A stretch of DNA of 38,726 nt from Lachnospiraceae bacterium (GCA_014804355.1 JAAUZY010000104.1:1-38726); one strand, 5' to 3'. Positions 1 to 9,582 are shown, counted from the stretch's first letter. A program made the numbers and translations. The notes: generated by a model not told the origin, from the sequence alone.

Positions 1-1367
1 ATCATATCGGAAAGTTCCCATTTATTCTTAGGCGCCATGATGTGCATATTCGGTATGGACGATAGGTACGACAGGTCAAAAATTCCCTGATGTGTCTCCC
101 CGTCGCTACCTACCAGTCCCGCCCTGTCTATGGCAAATACTACCGGCAGGTTCTGCAGACATACGTCATGCAGAATCTGATCATAGGCTCTTTGCAGAAA
201 AGAGGAATAGATCGCAACGATCGGTTTCAGCCCACCTGCCGCCAGCCCGGCAGCAAACGTCACCGCATGCTCTTCCGCAATCCCCACATCGAAGAACCGC
301 TCCGGATACATGTTGCGGAAACGCTTCAGTCCGGTGCCGTCCGGCATGGCCGCCGTGATTGCCACCACCTGTTCATCCCGCTGTCCCATTTTACACATGA
401 CTGTTGAGAAAATGTCCGTGTAGTTGGCTTTGCTCTGCGGTTTACTCGGAATACCCGTCTCGATATCAAAGGGCTCCGCCCCGTGAAATCTGGCAGGATG
501 CCGCTCCGCCGGCGCATATCCCTTCCCCTTCTGGGTAATCACATGCAAAAGAACCGCACCTCGTATCTTCTTAGCCTCCTTGAGCATACGCACCATGGCG
601 GATATATTATGCCCGTCCACCGGTCCTAAGTAAGTGATACCCATATCTTCAAAAAACATGCCCGGCACTACCAGATTCTTGAAACTGCTCTTGACACGTC
701 TGATCTGAGATACCATTTTATCGCCGTATTTTGACTTGCCGTGGAGCGAATTATATACCCCTTCCTTCAAGTCCAGATACATATCTGCCGTTCTGATGTT
801 ATTCAGATATTTGGACACGCCGCCCACATTTTCCGATATGGACATGTTATTATCATTCAGCACGATAATGAAATTGGTTTCCAGTCGGGAGGCATTGTTA
901 AGCGCCTCATATGCCATGCCGCCGGTCAGGGAACCGTCACCGATCACCGAAACGATCGTGTTCTTCCCGCCCTGAATATCTCTTGCCTTCACCATACCGA
1001 GCCCGGCTGAGATGGAAGTGGAGCTGTGCCCCGTATCAAAGCAGTCGCAGTCACTCTCCTTACGCTTCGGAAAACCGCTCATACCGCCGAACTTGCGCAG
1101 ATTAGCAAATCCGTCCCGCCTGCCTGTCAGAATCTTATGGGTATAAGACTGGTGCCCCACATCCCAGATAATCTTATCCTCCGGCAGATTCAAAAACAAA
1201 TGCAGAGCCATAGTCAGTTCCACGGCACCGAGATTAGACCCCAAGTGCCCACCGGTCTCACTGATGGACGTAATCAGGAATTCTCTGATCTCTTCCGCCA
1301 GTACCCCGTAATCCGCCTCCGTAAGCTGCTTGATATCATTTGTCTGTTCTATCTTCTCTAACAACAT
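1..1367 (-). CDS. dxs: 1-deoxy-D-xylulose-5-phosphate synthase (C-terminus beyond window)
   Basis: Joins pyruvate and glyceraldehyde 3-phosphate into DXP using thiamine diphosphate, the first step of the MEP isoprenoid pathway, in the cytoplasm. I translated the minus strand from the ATG at 1367; about 455 of the usual ~620 residues lie inside the window and the reading frame runs off position 1. Visible signatures are GGHLGSNLG (residues 39-47), DVGHQSYTHK (69-78), the thiamine/Mg motif GDGSLTGG (143-150), and the transketolase pyrimidine-domain segment GIAEEHAVTFAAG with its cofactor-activating Glu. The start follows the GGAGGATTACC of the preceding intergene. It lies 15 bases downstream of ispA, so isoprenoid precursor supply and prenyl elongation appear to be co-transcribed. 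Confidence 0.96.
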   Translation of the reverse strand, partial: MLLEKIEQTNDIKQLTEADYGVLAEEIREFLITSISETGGHLGSNLGAVELTMALHLFLNLPEDKIIWDVGHQSYTHKILTGRRDGFANLRKFGGMSGFPKRKESDCDCFDTGHSSTSISAGLGMVKARDIQGGKNTIVSVIGDGSLTGGMAYEALNNASRLETNFIIVLNDNNMSISENVGGVSKYLNNIRTADMYLDLKEGVYNSLHGKSKYGDKMVSQIRRVKSSFKNLVVPGMFFEDMGITYLGPVDGHNISAMVRMLKEAKKIRGAVLLHVITQKGKGYAPAERHPARFHGAEPFDIETGIPSKPQSKANYTDIFSTVMCKMGQRDEQVVAITAAMPDGTGLKRFRNMYPERFFDVGIAEEHAVTFAAGLAAGGLKPIVAIYSSFLQRAYDQILHDVCLQNLPVVFAIDRAGLVGSDGETHQGIFDLSYLSSIPNMHIMAPKNKWELSDM

Positions 1368-1382
1368 GGTAATCCTCCGCGC

Positions 1383-2351
1383 TTATTTCTCCCTGTGGAT
1401 CAATTGCTCTACCAGTTCCTCCAGAAACGGATTACGTCTCGAAAACGAACGAAGTAATCTGACAGCCTCCTTGGATAATTCTTCCACCTGCTTCGCCGAT
1501 TCCTCCAGCCCGTGCATGGTGACATAGGTAAGTTTATTGTTTTTCTCATCGCTTCCCACCGATTTACCGAGCACTTCCAGACTGCTCGTCACGTCCAGAA
1601 TATCATCCTGAATCTGGAATGCAATTCCGATATTATATGCACATTTCTCCAGTCTCTCTATGGCATCCTGACCGGCTCCCGCCAATGTTGCACCGATCGT
1701 CATGGCAGCCTGAATCAGCGCCGCAGTTTTGTGTTCATGAATGTAGAGAAGCATCTCTTCACTTACGTCATCACCCATTGCTTCCGCTTCCAGATCTGCA
1801 CACTGCCCGCCGATCATACCGTATATGCCGGCCTTACGACCAAGAATCTGCATGGAACATGCAATTCTGCGATACTCTTCCACCGTCTCTGCGCCCTCAA
1901 AGGCCTGCGCCGCCGTCTCGAAAGCATAGTTCAAAAGTCCGTCGCCTGCCAGTACCGCCATGCCCTCTCCGTAGACTACATGCGTGGTTTTACGACCCCT
2001 TCGGTATTCATCATTATCCATCGCCGGAAGATCGTCATGCACAAGAGAATAGTTGTGTATCATCTCAAGCGCTGCCATAAACAGGGACAATGCCCTTCCC
2101 AGAACGGTCTGTTGCATCGAATCCCCGTCCTGTAATCCGCCTTCCGCCGTCCGCCATATTTCATTTACTTCCGTAAATAGCGCCGCACTCTCCGCCATTA
2201 GCAGCGGGCGCAGTCTCTTGCCGCCTGCCGTAATCGAATAATTCATGGCCTGCAGAACGGTCTTCTGATATCCTTCCTCTGCCGGAAGATACCTGCCGAT
2301 CATATGCTCTATCTGTTCCGTTTTTCGTCCCATTTCTTCTTTAAAATTCAT
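1383..2351 (-). CDS. ispA: Farnesyl/geranyl diphosphate synthase (polyprenyl synthetase)
   Basis: Condenses IPP with allylic diphosphates to give GPP/FPP for undecaprenyl and quinone synthesis. The 322-residue protein has the first Asp-rich motif DDLPAMDND (106-114) and the second, QDDILD (248-253), both of which bind Mg-diphosphate. GGKRLRP near residue 43 is the family's substrate-binding segment. Length is normal for short-chain bacterial prenyl synthases. Its ATG lies inside the last codons of xseB (11-base overlap), which suggests translational coupling, and dxs follows. Exact chain length (C15 versus C20) cannot be read with certainty. Confidence 0.95.
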   Translation of the reverse strand: MNFKEEMGRKTEQIEHMIGRYLPAEEGYQKTVLQAMNYSITAGGKRLRPLLMAESAALFTEVNEIWRTAEGGLQDGDSMQQTVLGRALSLFMAALEMIHNYSLVHDDLPAMDNDEYRRGRKTTHVVYGEGMAVLAGDGLLNYAFETAAQAFEGAETVEEYRRIACSMQILGRKAGIYGMIGGQCADLEAEAMGDDVSEEMLLYIHEHKTAALIQAAMTIGATLAGAGQDAIERLEKCAYNIGIAFQIQDDILDVTSSLEVLGKSVGSDEKNNKLTYVTMHGLEESAKQVEELSKEAVRLLRSFSRRNPFLEELVEQLIHREK

Positions 2352-2625
2352 CTAGTCCACCATCTTCATTGATCTGAAGCACTTTCTTCTCCACTCTGTC
2401 AATCGTCTCGTTACATTTATGAAGTAACTTCATTCCCCTGTTGTACTCCTGAAAAGACTCCTCCAGCGTGATCTCCTCCGTTTCCAAATGAGCGATCACT
2501 TCCTCGATCTGTTCAAATGCCTCTTCCAGTGAAATCTGTTCCGTCTCTTCTGCCTGCTCCTGCTGCTTATTGTCCTGCAAATCCACCTCGTCCTGCACGG
2601 ACTTAATTTTCTTCTGCCCCGCCAC
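2341..2625 (-). CDS. xseB: Exodeoxyribonuclease VII small subunit
   Basis: Small coiled-coil subunit that multimerises on XseA to form exonuclease VII, a processive single-strand DNA exonuclease. The 94-residue protein has a charged N-terminal tail (to about residue 30), then the XseB core: LEEAFEQIEEVIAHLE, followed by a second helix with EYNRGMKLLHKC. The start is GTG at 2625, preceded by GAGGAAG about 9 bases upstream. It begins just after the xseA stop and overlaps ispA, as in many Clostridia. The N-terminal tail is longer and more Gln/Glu-rich than in most homologues. Confidence 0.93.
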   Translation of the reverse strand: MAGQKKIKSVQDEVDLQDNKQQEQAEETEQISLEEAFEQIEEVIAHLETEEITLEESFQEYNRGMKLLHKCNETIDRVEKKVLQINEDGGLDEF

Positions 2626-2629
2626 TTAT

Positions 2630-3862
2630 CTACACTTCCTCTCGTTTCTGCCGTACCCCGGCCGCCTCTCTCAGTTTATCCATAACCTGTACGCTCAACC
2701 TGCCGTCTTTCAGATACACACTCATCCGGTCACCCACCGCTACCTGCTCGATCGAAGCTACGGTCGCGCCATTATCATCTGCAGCGTATACATATCCCTG
2801 ATTCAGCTTGTCCAAAGGGGACAGTCCCTTCATCTGCTGTACGTATATATCCAACTTATGACGGAAATCCTGCAAACACCTCTCCATCGCACTTTGTAGA
2901 TGTTCCTCTAAAGATAACGCCTGTGTTCTTTTCATCCGTATTGTATTGACCGGGCTTAAGTATCGCAACTTGTCACCGTAATGTTCCGCCTCCTGCCTGT
3001 AACGCCCTATGACTCTCCGGCACATATGGTGCATAGTATAAGCATACTCCGACAGCTTATCCTGCAACTGTTCAATATCATAGACCGCCAGTTCCGCCGC
3101 CGCAGACGGTGTCGGTGCACGCAGATCTGCTACGAAATCCGCGATGGTCGTATCCGTCTCATGCCCCACCGCAGAGATGATCGGTACACAGCAGTCAAAT
3201 ATAGCCTGCGCAACCGCCTCTTCATTAAATGCCCACAAATCTTCTATCGAACCACCGCCCCTGCCGACAATGATCGTATCTACCCCCAGATGCTCCAAGG
3301 CGTGAATCCCGTTCACAATGCTGGGAACCGCTGCTTCTCCCTGCACGATAGCCGGATACAGAATGATCTGCACATAGGGATTCCTTCTGCCCGCAATGTT
3401 GATAATATCCCTCACGGCCGCTCCCGTGGCTGCTGTCACAACACCCAGCGTCCTGATATATTTCGGGATCGGCTGCTTATACTGTGCCGCAAACATTCCC
3501 CGCTCTTCCAGTTCTCTCTTCAACTGCTCATACCGCTCGTAGAGCTGCCCCGCGCCATCCAATGTGATCTCTCTGGCATAGAGCTGATACTTGCCGTCCC
3601 GTTCATAGACATCCACGCTGCCGCTTACCACGACCTGCTGTCCTTCTGTCATCTGAAACTTCAGCCCTCTGCGGTTTGTGGAAAACATAACGCATGCTAT
3701 AGTACCTTTGCTATCCTTTAATGTAAAATAAATATGTCCAGAGGAATGATATTTGCAGTTGCTGACCTCTCCCTTGACCATGATCGACTGCAACATATAA
3801 TCCTGCGTGAACATATTTTTAATATAAGAATTCACCTGTGCAACTGTGTATACATTCTGCAT
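2630..3862 (-). CDS. xseA: Exodeoxyribonuclease VII large subunit
   Basis: Catalytic subunit of exonuclease VII, degrading single-stranded DNA from both ends. An N-terminal OB-fold (roughly residues 1-100, opening YTVAQVNSYIKNMF) is followed by the Exonuc_VII_L domain with VGRGGGSIEDLWAFN and the GHETDTTIADFVADLRAPTP motif. The C-terminal half is helical and would bind XseB. I prefer the ATG at 3862 (MQNVYTV), because TAGGTGG sits about 10 bases upstream. A GTG at 3877, abutting the nusB stop, would add five residues. It lies between nusB and xseB in one operon. Confidence 0.95.
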   Translation of the reverse strand: MQNVYTVAQVNSYIKNMFTQDYMLQSIMVKGEVSNCKYHSSGHIYFTLKDSKGTIACVMFSTNRRGLKFQMTEGQQVVVSGSVDVYERDGKYQLYAREITLDGAGQLYERYEQLKRELEERGMFAAQYKQPIPKYIRTLGVVTAATGAAVRDIINIAGRRNPYVQIILYPAIVQGEAAVPSIVNGIHALEHLGVDTIIVGRGGGSIEDLWAFNEEAVAQAIFDCCVPIISAVGHETDTTIADFVADLRAPTPSAAAELAVYDIEQLQDKLSEYAYTMHHMCRRVIGRYRQEAEHYGDKLRYLSPVNTIRMKRTQALSLEEHLQSAMERCLQDFRHKLDIYVQQMKGLSPLDKLNQGYVYAADDNGATVASIEQVAVGDRMSVYLKDGRLSVQVMDKLREAAGVRQKREEV

Positions 3863-3877
3863 ACCGATACCGTCCAC

Positions 3878-4273
3878 CTACGCAAACTTAGCTAAAATGC
3901 CGTTGACAAATCCTGACGAGGCATCCTGCCCGAATTTCTTTGCAAGCTCCACCGCCTCATTAATTGCAACTCCTGTAGGCACGGAATCATCATAATTGAT
4001 CTCATATACCGCCAATCTTAAGATCGTAAGATCTACTTTGCTCATCCTGGCCGTGTTCCAACCTTCTGCCTTCTCATTCAACTGTTCATCTATCTCGGAG
4101 AGCTTTTGCTGAATCTTATGGTACTTATCCGAAATATAATCGGCATCCTTGTCCTGCGCGGCATCTTCATCCTCAAAAAACAGACACTCCTGTTCCGTCA
4201 TGTCTTCTATACTGTTAAATTCTACGCGGAATAATAACTTAAATATTTGTTCCCGCAACTCTCTTCTGCTCAT
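3878..4273 (-). CDS. nusB: Transcription antitermination factor NusB
   Basis: RNA-binding antiterminator that pairs with NusE (S10) at boxA sequences of rRNA operons. The 131-residue all-helical protein opens MSRRELREQIFKLLFRVEF. It carries the family's C-terminal signature, where LRLAVYEI leads to GVAINEAVELAKKFG and GFVNGILAKF. AGGAG lies six bases before the ATG at 4273. A Glu/Asp-rich insert (about residues 25-45) is typical of clostridial NusB. It sits directly upstream of xseA and downstream of an Asp23-family gene, the common clostridial order. Confidence 0.95.
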   Translation of the reverse strand: MSRRELREQIFKLLFRVEFNSIEDMTEQECLFFEDEDAAQDKDADYISDKYHKIQQKLSEIDEQLNEKAEGWNTARMSKVDLTILRLAVYEINYDDSVPTGVAINEAVELAKKFGQDASSGFVNGILAKFA

Positions 4274-4300
4274 AATAGCTCCTGTTTTATCGTAAATGTG

Positions 4301-4684
4301 TTATGAATGCACCACATTGATGCCGGCTATACGGATATTGACATCTGTCACTTCCAGTCCCGTCATATTCTCGATCGCATTCTTAACTTTATTCTGGACG
4401 CGCTGACAGGTCGCCGGAATATTGAATCCATACTCCATGGTGATGGCAAGCTCTACTTTGACTTTCTTATTGAAAATGTCCACTCTGACACCTTTCGCTA
4501 GTCCTTTGACACCTACCCGGCTCAGAAGCTCATTTGCCACATTGCCGTTCATTGCAGCAACACCGTCTACTTCCGTCGCTGCGAGTGCGGCAATCATTGC
4601 TACCACGTCATCCGCGATCTTAACCGTTCCGAATTTCTCATCTTCCTGTAATACATGGGTGTTTTTAGCTGATTCCTGTTCCAT
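4301..4684 (-). CDS. Asp23/Gls24 family envelope stress protein
   Basis: Small protein of the Asp23 (DUF322) family. The usual role is peripheral membrane attachment and envelope or alkaline-stress tolerance; the exact role in Clostridia is unclear. The 127-residue product shows the characteristic GTVKIADDVVAMIAALAATEVDGVAAM segment split across its first strands and helix, and a C-terminal amphipathic block QRVQNKVKNAIENMTGL. I placed the start at the ATG at 4684, preceded by GGAAG seven bases away. The upstream ATG at 4738 would add an unlikely 18-residue extension. It precedes nusB in the same direction and is probably co-transcribed. Confidence 0.9.
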   Translation of the reverse strand: MEQESAKNTHVLQEDEKFGTVKIADDVVAMIAALAATEVDGVAAMNGNVANELLSRVGVKGLAKGVRVDIFNKKVKVELAITMEYGFNIPATCQRVQNKVKNAIENMTGLEVTDVNIRIAGINVVHS

Positions 4685-4759
4685 ATTTATCTTCCACGCC
4701 TTTCTTTCATTTGGGATAAGTATACCAAAAATTATCATTTTTGCATAGTCCTATTCCCG

Positions 4760-5935
4760 TTAAAGCCAAAAGCTCATACTGTACTGCTTCTCATCGTCCG
4801 AATATGATACCACGCCATCGGGGCAATCCAAATACTGAAATATCCCCTGATTCATGATCAGCGCCTCCTCCATCTGCTTATAGACTTCGTAATCCGCACA
4901 TTTTAAAGTCACATAAGCGCTTCCTTTCTCATATTCTTCCCGAAAAATACGCTCGATCTGCTCCTCATTCCATTCCGTGAAATAGAGCCCCTCCCGTACA
5001 TAGTAGTTATCTCTCATCGAATCACACACCGGCAGATCCACCACGTTATCCAACGTATGTGTCAGGTTCATCTGTTCGGTAGACACACACAGATAATCAT
5101 AATTGATCGTAGGAATCTTCTCGACAGGGTATCCGGAGGCTCCTCCCACCGCCTGATAAGAGGCGTCTCCCCATGTTGTGTCCACATAATAGTAGTTTCC
5201 GTCTATCTGCACGAGGTTCCACGCATGTCCCTCCCCGCCGATCACGCGTCCCAGCACGAGTGTTGCGAATATCCCCGCCTCGTTTAAAAGGTACTGCGTG
5301 GCTTTGGCATATCCCTGGCAGACAGACCTGCCTTCTATAAATACCGAGCAGATATTCTGGTTATCCTCAGCCAATGCATCATATTCCGTGTGATGAATCA
5401 GATATTCATATATATATTTTACTTTCGTATAGTCGTCTGCGTTCACAGGCATATCCGATAGACAATGGTTTACATAACTATCTATCTGTTTCTGCTTTTC
5501 CGCAATCTCCTCCCGACTAAATCGATACGTGCCCGTAAACGTAATCTTCTTGAGAATATCACCCAGCGTATATTCCGTGTAAGTATAACCGTCCACGTAG
5601 AAAATCTCCGGATGATCGTTCAGCACGCATTGAAAAACGTGGGAAATCTCATCCTTATCGTAGCTGGACAGTTTCACATTCTCCTCAAACTGCACCAGTG
5701 CATCCCGTATCTCCAGATAAAGCTGTTGCTTTGACTCCGACAGCTTGCCGTAGGCATATCCGCTCTCCTGCTCCCGTTTGATTACCTGCTCTGTCGGTTC
5801 GGCTTCCTCCTGCCTTGCTCCCAGATTTTTCTGTCTGTACAGATCACTCTGCTGCCGGGGAAGTGTCTGCCATGCATAAGCCAGACATCCTGTAAGAATC
5901 AACATACCCGTCAGTAATATACCTGTTCTCTTCAT
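4760..5935 (-). CDS. Transglutaminase-like domain lipoprotein
   Basis: Probable exported membrane lipoprotein with a transglutaminase-like (papain-fold) domain. The 391-residue protein starts MKRTGILLTG and has a hydrophobic signal ending in LTGC, a lipobox. The catalytic triad is visible: Cys206 in RSVCQGYAKA, His237 in GEGHAWN and Asp252 in YYVDTTWGD, so the domain should be active as a protease or crosslinking-type hydrolase. The N-terminal ~170 residues are helical and the C-terminus is beta-rich. The start at 5935 follows GAGGG with 9-base spacing; ATG 5941 and more upstream Met codons are alternatives. The substrate is unknown, plausibly cell-wall peptides. Confidence 0.85.
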   Translation of the reverse strand: MKRTGILLTGMLILTGCLAYAWQTLPRQQSDLYRQKNLGARQEEAEPTEQVIKREQESGYAYGKLSESKQQLYLEIRDALVQFEENVKLSSYDKDEISHVFQCVLNDHPEIFYVDGYTYTEYTLGDILKKITFTGTYRFSREEIAEKQKQIDSYVNHCLSDMPVNADDYTKVKYIYEYLIHHTEYDALAEDNQNICSVFIEGRSVCQGYAKATQYLLNEAGIFATLVLGRVIGGEGHAWNLVQIDGNYYYVDTTWGDASYQAVGGASGYPVEKIPTINYDYLCVSTEQMNLTHTLDNVVDLPVCDSMRDNYYVREGLYFTEWNEEQIERIFREEYEKGSAYVTLKCADYEVYKQMEEALIMNQGIFQYLDCPDGVVSYSDDEKQYSMSFWL

Positions 5936-5947
5936 ATGCATTACCCT

Positions 5948-6012
5948 CATCATCACAGAGCAAATCGAGTAAGCTCGATTGCAAGATCCGTTTCGCGGAC
6001 TCGAAATTCCCC
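5948..6012 (-). other. Paired hairpins in prfC/transglutaminase intergene
   Basis: Two short stem-loops lie in the 83 bases between the prfC stop and the transglutaminase-gene start. One is AATCGAG-TAAG-CTCGATT and the other GTCCG-CGAAA-CGGAT. Neither is followed by a clean T-run on the minus strand, so they could be a weak attenuator, an RNA processing site or a small repeat rather than a terminator. Confidence 0.4.
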
Positions 6013-6018
6013 ATACTG

Positions 6019-7611
6019 CTAGTTTCTTCCAAACTCAGACAATTCCAAGCCGTCATTCCGCTCTATGGTCATACCGATGCTCCACTGGTTGATAAACAGC
6101 AACAGCGGATTACCCTTCAAATCCTTGATCTTCTTCATATCAGAGGTGCCTGTCAGCTTGTCAAGATCAATTTCCTTATTCTCTATCCAGCGGATGTGTT
6201 CGTAAGGAAGATTCTCAAGCTTGATTTCCACATTATACTCATTCTCAAGGCGATACTTCAGTACGTCGAACTGCAGTACACCGACCACGCCGACAATAAT
6301 CTCTTCCATACCTGTATTATATTCCTGAAATATCTGAATGGCACCTTCCTGCGCGATCTGTGTGATTCCCTTCACAAACTGTTTTCTCTTCATTGTGTCG
6401 ATCTGTCGCACCCTTGCAAAGTGCTCCGGTGCGAAAGTCGGGATACCCTCATACTCAAACTGTTCCTTCGGCATACAGATGGTATCACCGATCGAAAAAA
6501 TACCCGGATCAAATACACCGATAATATCTCCGGCATATGCCTCGTTCAATATCTTACGCTCGTCCGCCATAATCTGCTGCGGCTGTGACAGACGCATGAC
6601 CTTACCGCCCTGCACATGCTTTACTTCAGCACCTGCATCGAATCTGCCGGAACAGATGCGCATAAATGCCACCCTGTCGCGGTGCGCCTTATTCATATTT
6701 GCCTGTATCTTAAAGACGAATGCCGAAAAATCGTGTTCCACCGGATCAATCAGTCCAATGTCCGCCTTACGGGGAAGGGGTGTTGTCGTCATCGCCAGAA
6801 AATGCTTCAGGAAAATCTCCACCCCGAAATTTGTAAGCGCCGATCCGAAGAATACCGGTGTCAGATCACCTGCCTGTATCCGCTCCAGATCATACTCCGC
6901 GCTGGCGCCGTCAAGAAGCTCTATCTCGTCAAACAATTGCGCCTTATATTCCTCCCCGATATGCTCCGTCAGCACAATCTCCTCCGCAATCGGAATTCTG
7001 GTAGCATGTCCCTCTTTCGTTCCCTTCTCCGTGTCCGAATAAGTGATGACACATTTACTCTCACGCTCATAGACACCCTTGAAGCTCTTACCGGAACCGA
7101 TCGGCCAGTTAATCGGACATGTGGCGATTCCCAATTCCTTCTCGATCTCGTCCAACAGTGTGAACGTATCGTTGGCGTCACGATCCATCTTATTGATAAA
7201 AGTAAATATCGGAATATGACGCATGACGCACACCTTGAACAGTTTTCTTGTCTGCGCTTCCACACCCTTAGAAGCATCGATGACCATGACTGCGGAATCC
7301 GCCGCCATCAATGTCCTGTAGGTGTCTTCCGAGAAGTCCTGATGTCCCGGCGTGTCCAGAATATTGATACAGAATCCATCGTATTCGAACTGCAGTACCG
7401 ACGAGGTGACGGAAATACCTCTCTCCTTCTCGATCTCCATCCAGTCGGAAACCGCATGTCTGGCGGTTGCCTTTCCCTTTACGCTGCCCGCCAGATTGAT
7501 CGCCCCGCCATATAGCAGGAACTTCTCGGTCAGAGTCGTCTTACCCGCATCCGGATGCGATATAATCGCAAAGGTTCTTCTTTTGTTTATCTCGTCCGCG
7601 TAATTACCCAC
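6019..7611 (-). CDS. prfC: Peptide chain release factor 3
   Basis: Translational GTPase RF3, which ejects RF1/RF2 from the ribosome after peptide release. The 530-residue protein has G1 SHPDAGKTTL, G3 DTPGHQDF and G4 NKMDRD in its N-terminal GTPase domain. An EF-Tu-like domain 2 follows, and the RF3-specific C-terminal domain starts near QIAQEGAIQIFQEYN. Full length for the family (about 525-530). The start is GTG at 7611 with GGAGG eight bases upstream; no better ATG exists. It lies 18 bases after deoB on the same strand. Confidence 0.96.
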   Translation of the reverse strand: MGNYADEINKRRTFAIISHPDAGKTTLTEKFLLYGGAINLAGSVKGKATARHAVSDWMEIEKERGISVTSSVLQFEYDGFCINILDTPGHQDFSEDTYRTLMAADSAVMVIDASKGVEAQTRKLFKVCVMRHIPIFTFINKMDRDANDTFTLLDEIEKELGIATCPINWPIGSGKSFKGVYERESKCVITYSDTEKGTKEGHATRIPIAEEIVLTEHIGEEYKAQLFDEIELLDGASAEYDLERIQAGDLTPVFFGSALTNFGVEIFLKHFLAMTTTPLPRKADIGLIDPVEHDFSAFVFKIQANMNKAHRDRVAFMRICSGRFDAGAEVKHVQGGKVMRLSQPQQIMADERKILNEAYAGDIIGVFDPGIFSIGDTICMPKEQFEYEGIPTFAPEHFARVRQIDTMKRKQFVKGITQIAQEGAIQIFQEYNTGMEEIIVGVVGVLQFDVLKYRLENEYNVEIKLENLPYEHIRWIENKEIDLDKLTGTSDMKKIKDLKGNPLLLFINQWSIGMTIERNDGLELSEFGRN

Positions 7612-7629
7612 GTTTTCTTCCTCCAGATC

Positions 7630-8781
7630 TTATAACATAGATTTGCCGACAAACTCCGGCTGTATACCGAAATAATCAAGTACCGTTGCCCCGATATCCG
7701 CAAAGGTATCTCTCGTACCGAGATTCATAGGCGTCACACTTCGCCCGTACATAATAAAAGGCGTATGTTCTCTGGAATGATCCGTCGATACCGTATAGCC
7801 CGGATCACATCCGTGATCCGCCGTGATCATCAGGATATCCTCATCCCGTAATAACTCCAAAAGTTCCGGCAGCTTATTGTCAAAATAAGTAAGTGCCGCG
7901 GCATATCCGTCTATATCATTCCTGTGACCGTACAACATATCATAATCCACCAGATTAATGAAGCACAGACCCTCAAAATCCCGTTTCATATATTCTATCG
8001 TTCTCTCGATACCCTCTGCATTGCCTTTGGTATATACATACTCCGTAATTCCCTTACCCGCAAAGATATCTTTGATCTTACCGACAGAGATCACATCCTT
8101 CCCCGCCGATTTCATTTGATCCAGCATGGTAACTGCCGGAGGCTCCAGTGAAAAATCATGCCGACCGGAAGTTCTGGTGTAATTGCCGCTTGTACCGATA
8201 AAAGGTCTTGCAATTACCCGGCCCACGCCATGCCTGCCCTGCAGGATTCCTCTGGCGGTCTTACAATATTCATAAAGAGTTTCAACCGGCACAACGTCCT
8301 CATGGGCTGCGATCTGAAATACACTGTCCGCCGATGTATAGACAATCAGTTTGCCGCTGCTTATATGCTCGTCTCCGTAATCCTTGATTACCTCGGTTCC
8401 GGAGTATGGTCTGTTACAGAGCACTCCTCTGCCTACGGCCGCACTGAACTTATCTAACACTTCCTCCGGGAATCCGTCCGGATAAGTGGGCAGCGGCTGT
8501 TTCGACAAAATACCGGCAATCTCCCAATGCCCTATAGTAGTATCTTTGCCCTTCGAAGCCTCTCTCATACGTGCAACCCTGGCCGTCGGTGCCGGCACTT
8601 TCTCAAGGCATTCTACTCCGTCAATATTAAAAAGCCCCATTGCACCCATATTGGGCATATCAAACTTCGAACTGGAAGCGACGGAACGAAGCGTGTTGGT
8701 ACCCTTATCACCATACTCGGCGGCGTCCTCCATCTCTCCGATCCCGAAGCTATCCAGTACGATCAAAAAAACTCTTTTCAT
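7630..8781 (-). CDS. deoB: Phosphopentomutase
   Basis: Interconverts ribose/deoxyribose 1- and 5-phosphates, linking nucleoside salvage to the pentose phosphate pathway. The 383-residue protein belongs to the alkaline phosphatase superfamily. Mn-binding elements are visible: DSFGIGEMEDA near the N-terminus, the TxGHWE region (KDTTIGHWE) and TADHGCDPGYTVSTDHSREH near the C-terminus. The start is the ATG at 8781 (MKRVFLIVLD), with GGAGG 13 bases upstream; the longer open frame to 8850 adds 23 residues not seen in the family. It lies downstream of the spoIIIA genes and upstream of prfC. Confidence 0.95.
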   Translation of the reverse strand: MKRVFLIVLDSFGIGEMEDAAEYGDKGTNTLRSVASSSKFDMPNMGAMGLFNIDGVECLEKVPAPTARVARMREASKGKDTTIGHWEIAGILSKQPLPTYPDGFPEEVLDKFSAAVGRGVLCNRPYSGTEVIKDYGDEHISSGKLIVYTSADSVFQIAAHEDVVPVETLYEYCKTARGILQGRHGVGRVIARPFIGTSGNYTRTSGRHDFSLEPPAVTMLDQMKSAGKDVISVGKIKDIFAGKGITEYVYTKGNAEGIERTIEYMKRDFEGLCFINLVDYDMLYGHRNDIDGYAAALTYFDNKLPELLELLRDEDILMITADHGCDPGYTVSTDHSREHTPFIMYGRSVTPMNLGTRDTFADIGATVLDYFGIQPEFVGKSML

Positions 8782-8850
8782 TCTCAGTTCTCTGCCTCCG
8801 TATTTTAAAATATGCGCGTATAGTATACCATATATTTCCCGATCGTGCAC

Positions 8851-9567
8851 TTAATTTGAGTTGACGGTACTGATCACCACCGATTCTGCGCTGACACCTG
8901 TCTTGCGGATTACAATATCTTCGATCTGTGCCCGCTGTGCTTCTGTCAGTTCTGCCGTATTGACAACCACATCCACGCTGTCACCGTCTATGCTGACAAT
9001 AGCGTCATCAAATCCCTTTGCTTCTAACAAGATCTCCGCCGCTGTCTCCTTCTCCGCCACATCCGTCATGGAGATCATGCTGTTCACCGCATCCTGTTTC
9101 TGTGTCTCGCTGATATTGGCATTGTTGATGATCTCTAAGAGTGTTTCCTTATTCTGCGCTCGGGTTTGCTCTTTCTGCAGTTTCGCACCCGACAATCCGG
9201 ACACCGTACCGGAAGAAGTGAACACTGCTTCCCCGGGAACATCTTTCATCTGTTCTTCTGCCAGCGCTTCCGCAAGTTCCTCATCCACACCGCCGTTCTC
9301 TACCATCGTTACATCCAAATCCAGACTCTTGATCTCGCCCGAAGCCTGTTCGATATCTTCCTCCGATAAATCGGTGAAGGCCGCATAGTCAGAGTCATCG
9401 CTTCCAAGTGCCAGATTACCCATGTCGTCAGTGGCGATTTCCCCATTGACGGACATGATCTCCTCGTCCGTTACTTTTGTGCCTGCAAAATTCAGGTAGC
9501 CCGCTACGGCGATCATGATTGCCAGCGCCGTGATCATCATCTGGTTCTTTTTGATCATATTTTTCAA
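8851..9567 (-). CDS. spoIIIAH: Stage III sporulation protein AH (SpoIIIAH-like)
   Basis: Mother-cell half of the SpoIIQ-SpoIIIAH channel that bridges the engulfment membranes and supports late forespore gene expression. The 238-residue protein has one N-terminal membrane segment (about residues 10-28), a long acidic linker and a C-terminal ring-building-like domain ending RKTGVSAESVVIS. The start is TTG at 9567, with GGGGAG six bases upstream. The acidic, repeat-poor linker (residues 35-120) is longer than in Bacillus. It is the last gene of the spoIIIA operon. Confidence 0.9.
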   Translation of the reverse strand: MKNMIKKNQMMITALAIMIAVAGYLNFAGTKVTDEEIMSVNGEIATDDMGNLALGSDDSDYAAFTDLSEEDIEQASGEIKSLDLDVTMVENGGVDEELAEALAEEQMKDVPGEAVFTSSGTVSGLSGAKLQKEQTRAQNKETLLEIINNANISETQKQDAVNSMISMTDVAEKETAAEILLEAKGFDDAIVSIDGDSVDVVVNTAELTEAQRAQIEDIVIRKTGVSAESVVISTVNSN

Positions 9568-9582
9568 TTTCTTCTCCCCTTT

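Noticed and set aside
5844..6056. A 70-codon minus-strand open frame across the prfC/transglutaminase gap
   Set aside because: It overlaps both real genes in another frame, with no recognisable motif or ribosome site.
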